DNA of 64,000 nucleotides from Rhodanobacter sp. ANJX3 (lineage in GTDB: Bacteria > Pseudomonadota > Gammaproteobacteria > Xanthomonadales > Rhodanobacteraceae), in the NCBI RefSeq assembly GCF_014200755.1, contig NZ_JACHCM010000002.1, positions 496,001 to 560,000 on the forward strand. Reading direction: 5' to 3'. A model generated the notes under the pieces. That model was given only the letters and a program-made list of their open reading frames with translations. It was not told where the DNA came from and made no database searches. Positions 36,857 through 44,450 of the stretch are shown here, piece after piece. The position numbers and the translations under genes were made by a program. Every line of letters starts with the position of its first letter. The stretch's first letter is position 1.

Positions 36857-38308
36857 CTAGCGCCCCATCGTCGGCCCTTGCTGCTGCGGCTGTTGCACTT
36901 GCATCGCTTGCTGCACTTGCTGCTGGACCTGCTGTTGCTGCTGATTGACTTGCTGCATCGCCTGCGTGTGCTGCTCAACGGGGGTGTGGACCGCTTGTGC
37001 CGTCGGTGTGGGGCGCGCTATTTCTCTCGACGGAGACGCCGGATCTCCCTGGACAGCGGACGCGTTTGCACCGTCGGTGCTCAGCACCACATGGTCCACC
37101 CGGCTCAAACCGTGGGCCTTGGCACCTACGGCGACGCCCGCTGCGAGGTTTGTGCTGTGCTGATCGGGCATGCGTCCGAGCTCGGCGTCGAGGCGATGCA
37201 CGGCACTCAGCGATTGATTAAACAGCATGTAGTCCGGGTGCGCGGGATGATTCAAGAGCACCGGAGACACCTTGTGGGCGTAGCCCACAACGTCTTCGAT
37301 TCTGTGCGATGCAGCGTTAACCGTGCCGTGATAGTCCTCCACGGCTTTGTCCTTGACCGCACCGAGCAATTCGCCGGCTTGTTGGGCATTGTGTTCAACA
37401 CGATGCACAACCGCTCCCGTGGCATCGAGCACGGGCTTGTTGATTTTGTATTCCAGATGCGCCATGTCTCGTGCGCGTTCGATCTGGCCACGGTAGTGCC
37501 CGATCATCACGCTGTGTTCGGTCGCCAACGCTTCGTTTTGTGGCGTGATGATGGATTTCCCGATCACGCTGTTGTCGGCTAGGAAGTTCCCCATTTTGTG
37601 CGCCTCACCCTGGATCTTCCCAAGGATGGGCTCGTCGGGTGTGAGGGCATTGAGCAGTCGGTTATCGTGGTAGCCGGCACCTTGCAAAGCCTGGATGTCC
37701 TGGGGCACGGCGTAGACGCGCACTTGCCCAAAGTGCGGGCTGGCTGCGCTCACCACGTCCGTCGCACGGACGTGGTCAATGAGCTGGTTGCCACCCTCGG
37801 GGATATGGAGGCCGCTGAGGCCCGCCGCTCCGAACGCGTTGAAGGTCTCGCCCTTCAATCCATATTTGTAAGCGTTCATTTCCGCTTCCGTGCCGCCAAG
37901 CGAATGGCCGGTGACGCTCACCGGCACCGGGGAATGGTAAAGCTCGGCCTTTTGCTTGGCCAAGCCGATCACTTTTTCGGTGAAAGCGTTGGAGTCGGCG
38001 CCTTGGTCGTTGAACCCTTTGACCGCCATGTCCACATCAGTAACCAACACGTCTTTTTTGAATTCGCGGTCCATCTCCGTCCCGCGATAGGCAATCACCA
38101 CTTCATGGGTCGAGTCCAATCGCTCATACGCGGTCGCCTGAAATCCGGTTTTTGAATTATCCGCATGCGCAATTGGCCGGTATTCCACGCTATCGAGGGT
38201 GACGCGCTTATAAGAGATCACCCGGCCATCCGGCGCCTGCGCCTCTACCTCCGGATCTTTGTAGGCGGCATCGCTGAGCAGCGCGTAGTCCTTCGTGCTG
38301 AGCGTCAT
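36857..38308 (-). CDS. Type IV secretion effector: class 3 lipase with XVIPCD tail
   Basis: 483 residues, no signal peptide. The N-terminal half is a class 3 lipase: nucleophile Ser136 in VTGHSLGGTE, likely Asp184 in VRATDVVSAA and His265 in TEHSVMIGHY. Residues about 357-447 match the Xanthomonadales VirD4-interacting domain (XVIPCD): HPDYMLFNQSLSAVHRLDAE, HGLSRVDHVVLSTDG, AVQGD and AQAVHTPVEQ, followed by a Gln-rich tail. X-Tfe proteins of this type are injected into rival bacteria by the X-T4SS; a lipase would attack membrane phospholipids. The lipoprotein gene upstream overlaps it by 4 nt (ATGA), as X-Tfi/X-Tfe pairs do. Secretion machinery is not in this window. Confidence 0.93.
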   Translation of the reverse strand: MTLSTKDYALLSDAAYKDPEVEAQAPDGRVISYKRVTLDSVEYRPIAHADNSKTGFQATAYERLDSTHEVVIAYRGTEMDREFKKDVLVTDVDMAVKGFNDQGADSNAFTEKVIGLAKQKAELYHSPVPVSVTGHSLGGTEAEMNAYKYGLKGETFNAFGAAGLSGLHIPEGGNQLIDHVRATDVVSAASPHFGQVRVYAVPQDIQALQGAGYHDNRLLNALTPDEPILGKIQGEAHKMGNFLADNSVIGKSIITPQNEALATEHSVMIGHYRGQIERARDMAHLEYKINKPVLDATGAVVHRVEHNAQQAGELLGAVKDKAVEDYHGTVNAASHRIEDVVGYAHKVSPVLLNHPAHPDYMLFNQSLSAVHRLDAELGRMPDQHSTNLAAGVAVGAKAHGLSRVDHVVLSTDGANASAVQGDPASPSREIARPTPTAQAVHTPVEQHTQAMQQVNQQQQQVQQQVQQAMQVQQPQQQGPTMGR

Positions 38309-38904
38309 TGAAAGCGTTCCTTCGCGGTGTAGGTGACCGAGAACGGATGGTCAGACGGCAACAACTTGCTGCCATCCGTGATGCCCACATCGACACGCTC
38401 GGTGTCAGCCTGGGCATACGATAGACCGGAGAAATACCAAGTCTCCGGCTTCTGCGCTTCGATGCTCTTTGGCGACATGCCAGGCGTCATCATCAAATTT
38501 TTGTGCTGCAAATACGTCGTTACGCCTGTCAGTTGCCAGTGGCAGACACCCTTGCCGTAGTAATCCCCGTCTTCCATCAGGTCGGCATAGAACTCGCCCG
38601 TATACGTGTTCTCCCCTGTCTTGGTCATAGGGATGGTCACGGTCTTGTCCGGCGCATTTGTGGCACCGCTGCCAGGCCGGGTCGGCGCACAAAAAGGGTT
38701 TGAGACGTCGTATTGCACCATCGTCTGCATCGAATCAAAGCCCCCTGGCGCGTCCTTGATCGTGACCGTGAGCTCGTATCGCTTTGTGGGGTGCGCTTTG
38801 GTTTTGATGTCCGGAGTTGTCATGTTCGATGAGCCGCAAGCAGTCGTAGAGGTCAGGATGGCCAGCGCAAGCGAGGCCGCCAAAAATGGTTTCGTCATAG
38901 CCAA
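38305..38904 (-). CDS. Putative immunity lipoprotein (X-Tfi) of the lipase effector
   Basis: 199 residues with a lipoprotein signal ending TSTTAC (Cys23). The mature domain is beta-rich (RYELTVTIKDAPGG, KTGENTYTGEFYADLMEDGD, WYFSGLSYAQADTERVDVGI) and unknown to me. It lies directly upstream of the lipase effector with a 4-nt ATGA overlap. X-T4SS immunity proteins are periplasmic lipoproteins that neutralise the incoming effector, so this is the natural candidate. Binding to the lipase is inferred from position and topology only. Confidence 0.82.
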   Translation of the reverse strand: MAMTKPFLAASLALAILTSTTACGSSNMTTPDIKTKAHPTKRYELTVTIKDAPGGFDSMQTMVQYDVSNPFCAPTRPGSGATNAPDKTVTIPMTKTGENTYTGEFYADLMEDGDYYGKGVCHWQLTGVTTYLQHKNLMMTPGMSPKSIEAQKPETWYFSGLSYAQADTERVDVGITDGSKLLPSDHPFSVTYTAKERFQ

Positions 38905-39642
38905 TGTTTCTCAGAAGAAGACACGCCACCGGCGCCCAAGGGCAGTGGGCGTCGTCCGTAAGGGCGGGGCAAACAAGGGCGCCGATGGGCGTGTGCGGAG
39001 ATGCGGAGCGTCAGCGCGCTCGTGCCAGTCATTGGGATCGACGTGATGCGTTTAACCATCACTTTGCTCCTTGCGTCGTTGGCCCGAGTGTATTCCCAAG
39101 TGGCCAATGAAAAAATGCGCGCCTCACAATCAGAAAATCCTTACACGCTAGGACTGTCGACTCCCCGTATTTTGATCCAGGCATAGCTGGAGGTATCCGG
39201 GTAAATGACGTCGGGCCGAATGTCGGATTCAAGGCAAGCTGATCGAAGCCACGATCGGCAGAAATGGGTCGGTTTCTGCCGGTCGGAGTCGGTCTGAGAG
39301 TGATCATACTGGTCGGCGTGCTCGTCATCGCCAACCGTCGTGTGTTGCAAGCGTCCCGGTGCACGCAGCCCTTCCTGGCAACGTGGTCGTCGGCGAACGG
39401 ACCTCCTCTTGGCGACGCTTTACAAGACGTTTCGGGTGGCCGGTTTCGCCCGGAATAGCAGCATCGTCACCGCCACGGCATGGGCGAGCCAGGATGCTCC
39501 GGGTCAAAGCCCATTCGCACAGCGACGGTGCGAATAGAGTCTCTGCCCTACCCACGGCATGGCTATCGGGACATCGAACGCACCCCCGCTGCAGTCGTTT
39601 GCGCAGCGGGGCGGGCACGGTCGAGGAATGCAGCGGCGGAAA
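38905..39642. other. Intergenic region, no gene seen
   Basis: About 740 bp without a convincing ORF. Contains the short motif AATGGGTCGGTTTCTGCC (about 39264-39281), resembling the degenerate repeat at 23280-23530. Confidence 0.45.
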
Positions 39643-39849
39643 TTACACCGCGCGTAGCGGACGCCGGCCGCGCAACGGCGCCCCATGTACCTTGCCGATC
39701 TGCGCGTCGCTGGTGGTGACTATCACGAAGTCCGCCGACTGCTTCATATAGGCGGCATGCTCGCGCGCCTGCGCCTCGGTCTTGAAGTGCTGCGGCTTCA
39801 AGCGACGCCCCTGGTGAAACCCGCACACCACATACGTTGCCACGTCCAT
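39643..39849 (-). CDS. Small hypothetical protein (68 aa)
   Basis: MDVATYVVCGFHQGRRLKPQ onward, 68 residues: a beta strand, a helix (FKTEAQAREHAAYMKQSADF), a second strand (VIVTTSDAQIG) and a basic tail. The strand-helix-strand layout is like the 74-residue protein at 20268-20492 and the 58-residue one at 43771-43947. GGGAGAT precedes the ATG. No named family. Confidence 0.6.
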   Translation of the reverse strand: MDVATYVVCGFHQGRRLKPQHFKTEAQAREHAAYMKQSADFVIVTTSDAQIGKVHGAPLRGRRPLRAV

Positions 39850-40006
39850 CGCTATCTCCCGTGAGGTGCGCTGAGTTTGTCGGCGAAATGTGTCAGGAGA
39901 TGAGACAAGATTTTGTGCAGGCGTGACAGAAAGCGGTCGGTGCGCCACCTTGATCCGCTGTTGACACCGTACAGGACTATGCTCGGACTCCCACCGAGGA
40001 CGCGCC

Positions 40007-40231
40007 ATGGCGGTATCACGCCAAGAGTTACAGCGGCGCCTGGCAAAGCTGGACACCGATATGCCCGAGTTGATAGCGAGGTTTCCCGACCGGGACGACT
40101 TGCTGGCCGAGTTCTTTGCGCGCGCTTATTCAACGATCGACGCGATCACGTTGACCGAGGACGCACTGGCGTTTAACGAGATCGATCGCATCCTGCAAAA
40201 GTTCGGGTACAGGGCTCGTAGCGACAACTAA
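40007..40231 (+). CDS. Small acidic helical protein (74 aa)
   Basis: MAVSRQELQRRLAKLDTDMP onward, 74 residues, strongly helical and acidic, ending ALAFNEIDRILQKFGYRARS. GAGGA lies 7-11 bases before the ATG. No family recognised. It is divergent from the 39643-39849 gene and is followed immediately by a REP-like repeat starting at its stop codon. Confidence 0.6.
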   Translation: MAVSRQELQRRLAKLDTDMPELIARFPDRDDLLAEFFARAYSTIDAITLTEDALAFNEIDRILQKFGYRARSDN

Positions 40232-40347
40232 AAAGTGTCAGGGACCATGCGAGAGACCCAGGCAGCCGCCCCAGCGTCGCCACCGCTGCGAATCGACGCA
40301 TTCTGGCTTCGACCCTTCGTGTCAGAAATTGTCCCCGGCACCTTTTT
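40229..40347. repeat. REP-like inverted repeat pair
   Basis: AAAAAGTGTCAGGGACCAT (40230-40248) and its imperfect complement AATTGTCCCCGGCACCTTTTT (about 40327-40347) bound an element of about 115 bp. Related ends occur at 43654-43728 and 44182-44203. The pattern fits REP doublets (REPINs), whose movement is usually attributed to RAYT transposases. Confidence 0.6.
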
Positions 40348-40379
40348 CGTCATAACCCGGTCAGTTCGCCAGAGGACGG

Positions 40380-41024
40380 TCAAACCTTGGCGTAAGGCGT
40401 GCCCGCCATCATTGTCGTCAGCCCGATAGCGCCTTTATCCACGATCGCCAGCAGCACCTTGTGTGCTGACGTGGTTTTCCCGGTCTTTTGATACGTCTTA
40501 TGGGCCTCCAACATGGCGACGCCCCACGTGGCTACCTGGATGCCGGCGACGAGATGAGCGTCCGGGTCGCCCGGCGCTCGGCCGACCGATTCGGCCATAG
40601 CCACCGACACTTCCCGAATGAGCTCGTCGCGTATCGTGCGCGCCCGGGCTTTCAGCGTTTCACTGGCCTCGATGGTCTCAATAAACAGCTGGCTCTGATC
40701 GCAAAACTCGACATACGGCCGGCGCTTCGCCACCGCGTGATGGGCAAACGCACGCAGCGCATCGATGGGCGAAACCGTCGGATCCCTGGTGTGCAATGCA
40801 TGGATGAGTTCTTCCCGACCTTGCGCATCGAGGTCGAAAAACAGGTCTTCCTTTCGCGGAAAATGATTGAACACCGTCATCCGGCTGACGTCGGCCGCTT
40901 CTGCAATCTCGTCTACCGTGACGCGGTCGAAGCCCCGCTCGAAGAACAGGCGCGTGGCGACGTCCGAAATCGAGGTTCGGGTAGCGAGGCGCTTGCGCGT
41001 GCGGCGGGCCGGGGGTGTTGACAT
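40380..41024 (-). CDS. TetR-family transcriptional regulator
   Basis: 214 residues from the ATG at 41024, which has AGGAG 8 bases upstream. The N-terminal HTH reads TSISDVATRLFFERGFDRVT VDEIAEAADVSRMTVFNHFP RKEDLFFDL, a standard TetR domain; the C-terminal ligand pocket is typical of the AcrR/TetR type. It is divergent from a flavin monooxygenase with a perfect 15-bp palindrome in between, so it is probably that gene's repressor, released by a small molecule that the monooxygenase may consume. Confidence 0.93.
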   Translation of the reverse strand: MSTPPARRTRKRLATRTSISDVATRLFFERGFDRVTVDEIAEAADVSRMTVFNHFPRKEDLFFDLDAQGREELIHALHTRDPTVSPIDALRAFAHHAVAKRRPYVEFCDQSQLFIETIEASETLKARARTIRDELIREVSVAMAESVGRAPGDPDAHLVAGIQVATWGVAMLEAHKTYQKTGKTTSAHKVLLAIVDKGAIGLTTMMAGTPYAKV

Positions 41025-41047
41025 CGGAGCTCCTACCCTCAAGAATT

Positions 41048-41062
41048 ATGTACTGAGTACAT
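41048..41062. promoter_or_regulatory. Palindromic TetR operator
   Basis: ATGTACT-G-AGTACAT is a perfect 15-bp palindrome, 24 bp from the TetR start and 98 bp from the monooxygenase start. TetR dimers typically bind such sites in divergent promoters. The palindrome is seen; binding is inferred. Confidence 0.78.
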
Positions 41063-41159
41063 TTTTATACCTAGTTAAATATTACGCGATTGTCTGTAAC
41101 CGCGCTGGTCAGCGGCTCCCCATGGTGCCCCGTTTAACCTAACCCGTGGAACCTCATCA

Positions 41160-42275
41160 ATGAATCGGACCGTCCTGATCTGCGGCGCCAGCTTTGCCGG
41201 CCTTTCGACGGCTTACTGGATGGCGACATTCGGCTACCGGGTCACGGTGGTGGAGATAGCTCCCGGGCCCAAGAAGGGCGGCACACCCGTCAATATCCAG
41301 GACCGAACCATCGACATCGTCAAGCGCATGGGTCTTCTTGACCAGATCCGCGAGCAGGCCTTGAAGATGGAGGTCATGGAGTTCAGGAACGCCGACGATG
41401 TCACGGAGCGGTCAAGCATTCGGCCACAACATGCTGGCAACGACGCGCACGACGAGTATGAGATCGAGCGCGACGTGCTGCTCGCCATGCTCTTCGACGC
41501 GGTCAAGGACCACGTCGAGTTTATATTCGGCGACTCCATCCAGTCATTGACCGACGAAACACACCAGGTCGCCGTGAGCTTCAGGGGCGGCAAGCCGCGT
41601 GCATTCGACCTGGTCATCGGCTGCGACGGCGTCCACTCCACGGTTCGACGGCTTTGCTTTGGCGACGAAGCGCAGTTTCTGCGTTATCTGGGCGCGTACT
41701 TTTCGATCACCATCGTGGATAAGTCGCTGATCCCCGACAACACCACGCAAATCTATAACGAGCCTGGCATAGCGGTCATGCTCAATGCCTACAACCAGAA
41801 AACCGATATCTGCTTGTGCTTTCAGTCGGAGGATGAAATCCCTTATGACTACCGTAACGAGGAAGACCAGCGTCGAATCATGGCCGAGCGATTGGCCGAC
41901 GTGGGCTGGCGAACGCCGGCATTGCTCGCCGAGGTGCGTCGCTCCGACAACTTTTATTTCGACAAGCTGTGCCACACGACCATGCCCTCATGGACGAAGG
42001 GCAGAATCGCCCTGGTCGGTGATGCCGCCTACTGCCCTTCCCCGGCCGCCGGTCGCGGCGGCTCATTGGCCATCGACGGCGCAGCAGCATTGGCCGACGC
42101 GTTCGTGGCATGCGCTGGGGATGTCGAGCAAGCATTCGAGCACTACAACCGATCGTTTCGACCCTTCGTCGATCGTATCCAGGCCGAGGTGATCGAGGTC
42201 GGGCTCGAATTCTTCATTCCCCGCACCGCCGAAGCAATTCGCGAAAGAAATGCGGGCATGGGGCCGATGGTTTAG
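41160..42275 (+). CDS. FAD-dependent monooxygenase (TetX/PHBH-like)
   Basis: 371 residues. The three class A flavoprotein monooxygenase motifs are present: FAD GxGxxG as LICGASFAGLSTAYWMATFG, the DG motif as DLVIGCDGVHSTVRR, and the GD motif as RIALVGDAAYCPSPAAGRGG. Such enzymes hydroxylate aromatic compounds or antibiotics with NAD(P)H; TetX-like members inactivate tetracyclines, but the sequence does not settle the substrate. Divergent TetR regulator and palindromic operator suggest induction by its own substrate. Complete, unlike the decayed relative at 22281-23075. Confidence 0.92.
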   Translation: MNRTVLICGASFAGLSTAYWMATFGYRVTVVEIAPGPKKGGTPVNIQDRTIDIVKRMGLLDQIREQALKMEVMEFRNADDVTERSSIRPQHAGNDAHDEYEIERDVLLAMLFDAVKDHVEFIFGDSIQSLTDETHQVAVSFRGGKPRAFDLVIGCDGVHSTVRRLCFGDEAQFLRYLGAYFSITIVDKSLIPDNTTQIYNEPGIAVMLNAYNQKTDICLCFQSEDEIPYDYRNEEDQRRIMAERLADVGWRTPALLAEVRRSDNFYFDKLCHTTMPSWTKGRIALVGDAAYCPSPAAGRGGSLAIDGAAALADAFVACAGDVEQAFEHYNRSFRPFVDRIQAEVIEVGLEFFIPRTAEAIRERNAGMGPMV

Positions 42276-42671
42276 CGAGGCGCTTCCGTGCGCTCCCAAT
42301 GAGTCAAGGTGTCAGTAACCATTCGAGCACCGCAGTATCGGCAGCCGAGGCTGGTGGCACGTCGGTCGCCTGGACATGGCGACACGCCAAAGCCATTTTC
42401 ATTTGCCGACATCGCCGACGAGCCGCCGCCCGCGGTCGGCAGCCATGCCCGCTGCATCATCGGGATCAAGCCCGCGTACGCAGACGCCTTGCTTCATGCT
42501 GACCCAAACCATCCAGATGCGTTACCAGCCATTGTCGACGACAGGCTACGGCCGTTCTACGACCATCGTTTAGCCGCCTAGGCTTCCGGAAACGAGCCTG
42601 CCGACAGCTGAAAGTATTTTCTTGCCAAGCCAGCAGAAAAGCTGTCGACAAAGTGCATCTGACTTTTTTAG
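42276..42671. other. Intergenic region with possible short ORF
   Basis: Short ORFs overlap on both strands (42309-42581 plus; 42272-42469 minus, ending LGCRYCGARMVTDTLTHWER with a Cys-x2-Cys pair). Neither has enough support to be called a gene; the minus one could be a fragment of a zinc-ribbon protein. Confidence 0.3.
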
Positions 42672-43583
42672 TTAGCTCGATCTCGGATCATCTTCAAGCC
42701 GAACGGACGACTTGAATAGGTATGAAAGCGTTTTAAAAAAAGACACCGACGATCTTTTTACCTCGTTGGAGCCTGATTCAGGCTTTTTCCAATGGAAGTC
42801 CGCCGCTTTGCTACTGCATCTTTCAACCAGCTTGATGGCTCTCACACTGACTTCCACTTCCATATCGAGATCATGGTTCCAATCCTGCTTATTTTTGCCA
42901 ACCATCGTTACCCGATCATTAATCGCCCTCGAGAGCGCTCGCCGAGCAAGTGCTAGCGCGACCAAACCAATAGCAAGCTTGGCCAAAACCATAGTAATTG
43001 CCATGTCGTCCCCTACAGGCCAAAAACCAACGTTATCCAAAAAACATTTTAGGTACGCGAACCCGCTGCTTCCGATGATGAAAACAAACGTAGACGCTGC
43101 AAACATGAGGGCGAAGGCCACAGCGATGCATTCATTGATCCGGGTCACCGAATACATGACCTTGACGTCGCGTTCGGCGAAAACGCTTTTGTAAAGCGGA
43201 CCAATCACACGATCTTCTAAAATCTGGACTTGTAGCTCCCAGTTGCGCTGCCAGAACTTGCTTCCTCTGTTGACCAACACCCATGCAACACAAACAAAAC
43301 AACCAAGTAGGGAAATAAACAAACACACTATTTCTAAAGCGGCTCTGGAAAAAACCACACCTGACTTCGCGCCGAGCGCAAGCCCTAGCGACGCTGCAAT
43401 TCCACCAACCAGAAGCCAAAAACTGCCCGACCTTTTCCAATAAAGGTCGATTTCAAACTTCCGTATGTCCAAGGCAACTTCATAGGCTTTGGCCAAGCGT
43501 GAGTCTTTCAGATAGGCCCCTTCAGGCGTCCCCGGAATCCCAAAAGCCTCAACATAATCACGATAACTATCGGTATGAATCAT
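42672..43583 (-). CDS. Membrane protein resembling RipA-type octameric membrane proteins
   Basis: 303 residues, AT-richer than the flanking genes. Four TM segments in two pairs (about 50-100 and 148-210), with FEIDLYWKRSGSFWLLVGGI and VLVNRGSKFWQRNWELQVQI LEDRVIGPLYK, a Trp-rich pattern I associate with proteins annotated as RipA-family octameric membrane proteins. That label is from memory and uncertain. The function is unknown; Francisella RipA affects intracellular survival. Single gene beside repeats and a short ORF; probably horizontally acquired. Confidence 0.65.
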   Translation of the reverse strand: MIHTDSYRDYVEAFGIPGTPEGAYLKDSRLAKAYEVALDIRKFEIDLYWKRSGSFWLLVGGIAASLGLALGAKSGVVFSRAALEIVCLFISLLGCFVCVAWVLVNRGSKFWQRNWELQVQILEDRVIGPLYKSVFAERDVKVMYSVTRINECIAVAFALMFAASTFVFIIGSSGFAYLKCFLDNVGFWPVGDDMAITMVLAKLAIGLVALALARRALSRAINDRVTMVGKNKQDWNHDLDMEVEVSVRAIKLVERCSSKAADFHWKKPESGSNEVKRSSVSFFKTLSYLFKSSVRLEDDPRSS

Positions 43584-43653
43584 CTCTAGCTCCCTGCTGT
43601 TAAAATACGGCGCGTTGCGGTTAGTTTCTGATGGCAGATAGCACGCGAACTAC

Positions 43654-43728
43654 AAGGTAGTCAGGGACCATTTGAGCACTCGCAGCAACCCTTCGCTTAT
43701 CAAAAATTGTCCCTACCACCCTTTTTAC
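43654..43728. repeat. REP-like inverted repeat pair
   Basis: AAGGTAGTCAGGGACCAT (43654-43671) and the roughly complementary AATTGTCCCTACCACCCTTT (from 43705) form a short doublet of the same kind as at 40230-40347. It lies between the 42672-43583 gene and a small ORF. Confidence 0.55.
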
Positions 43729-43770
43729 CTGCCCTTTTTACGACAATGCCCAACCCAGAGGATAAGAGCA

Positions 43771-43947
43771 ATGACAGATGTCAAGCTGACATACGTGATT
43801 ACATATACACAAGGCTCAGGCCCCAACCAGCAAACGATTCGTGGTTGCCGCTCACAAGCTGAAGCAGAAGAAACATTCTGGAGCCAGTCCCATATCAAAA
43901 ATAATCCAAAGACAGCCATTGTCAGCATTAAGTCGAACCCTGGCTGA
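43771..43947 (+). CDS. Small hypothetical protein (58 aa)
   Basis: MTDVKLTYVITYTQGSGPNQ onward, 58 residues in strand-turn-helix-strand form (CRSQAEAEETFWSQ, TAIVSIKSN). It resembles the small proteins at 20268 and 39643 in layout. AGAGGATAAGA lies just upstream of the ATG. AT-rich. Function unknown. Confidence 0.5.
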   Translation: MTDVKLTYVITYTQGSGPNQQTIRGCRSQAEAEETFWSQSHIKNNPKTAIVSIKSNPG

Positions 43948-44450
43948 TTCTTTATCTGATCTTTAGCCTCTTACTGTGTTTCTCAACCAAACAGGGCCAG
44001 GTTCACTCATGCCTGACGAACCGATAGATCCAGTCTTATTTAGAACTATCGCACTGTAAGCGTGCTTTGACCCTATCCCCGTAGCTGTAGCGACCTAAAG
44101 TAGAGAATTCGGCACCGCTGTTATTTTTTGTCATCCCGAATAGGCCTTGTTGCTAAGGGACACTGACCCAGTTAGCTATAAAATTGTTCCTGATACCGTT
44201 TTTTCCACGGCGTGCCGGTGCGACGACGCCGCGAATTGAGCGAGTTCACGTAATTGCGTTCAATGGATCAGAGCATCAGTAAGAGAGATCGCCGAGTCGA
44301 GCGGGGTCGAAGACGCATCATTGTCAAGCATCGAGATGTCATCCGCCTCTGTCGACGGCGTCGCCAGCGCTTGTTGCCGAATTGACGCATTCCGCATGGG
44401 TGGGCGGTAGTACATACCCTGATACGCCATTTCGTCGTCAGGGGATAACC
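43948..44450. other. Repeat-bearing intergenic region
   Basis: No gene seen. GGCCAGGTTCACT (43995-44007) nearly matches the terminal repeat of the RAYT element, and AATTGTTCCTGATACCGTTT (44182-44201) matches the right arm of the REP doublets. These are probable REP remnants. Confidence 0.5.

Noticed and set aside
42272..42581. Overlapping short ORFs including a Cys-x2-Cys peptide
   Set aside because: No RBS or length support; could be a fragment, so only mentioned as intergenic.
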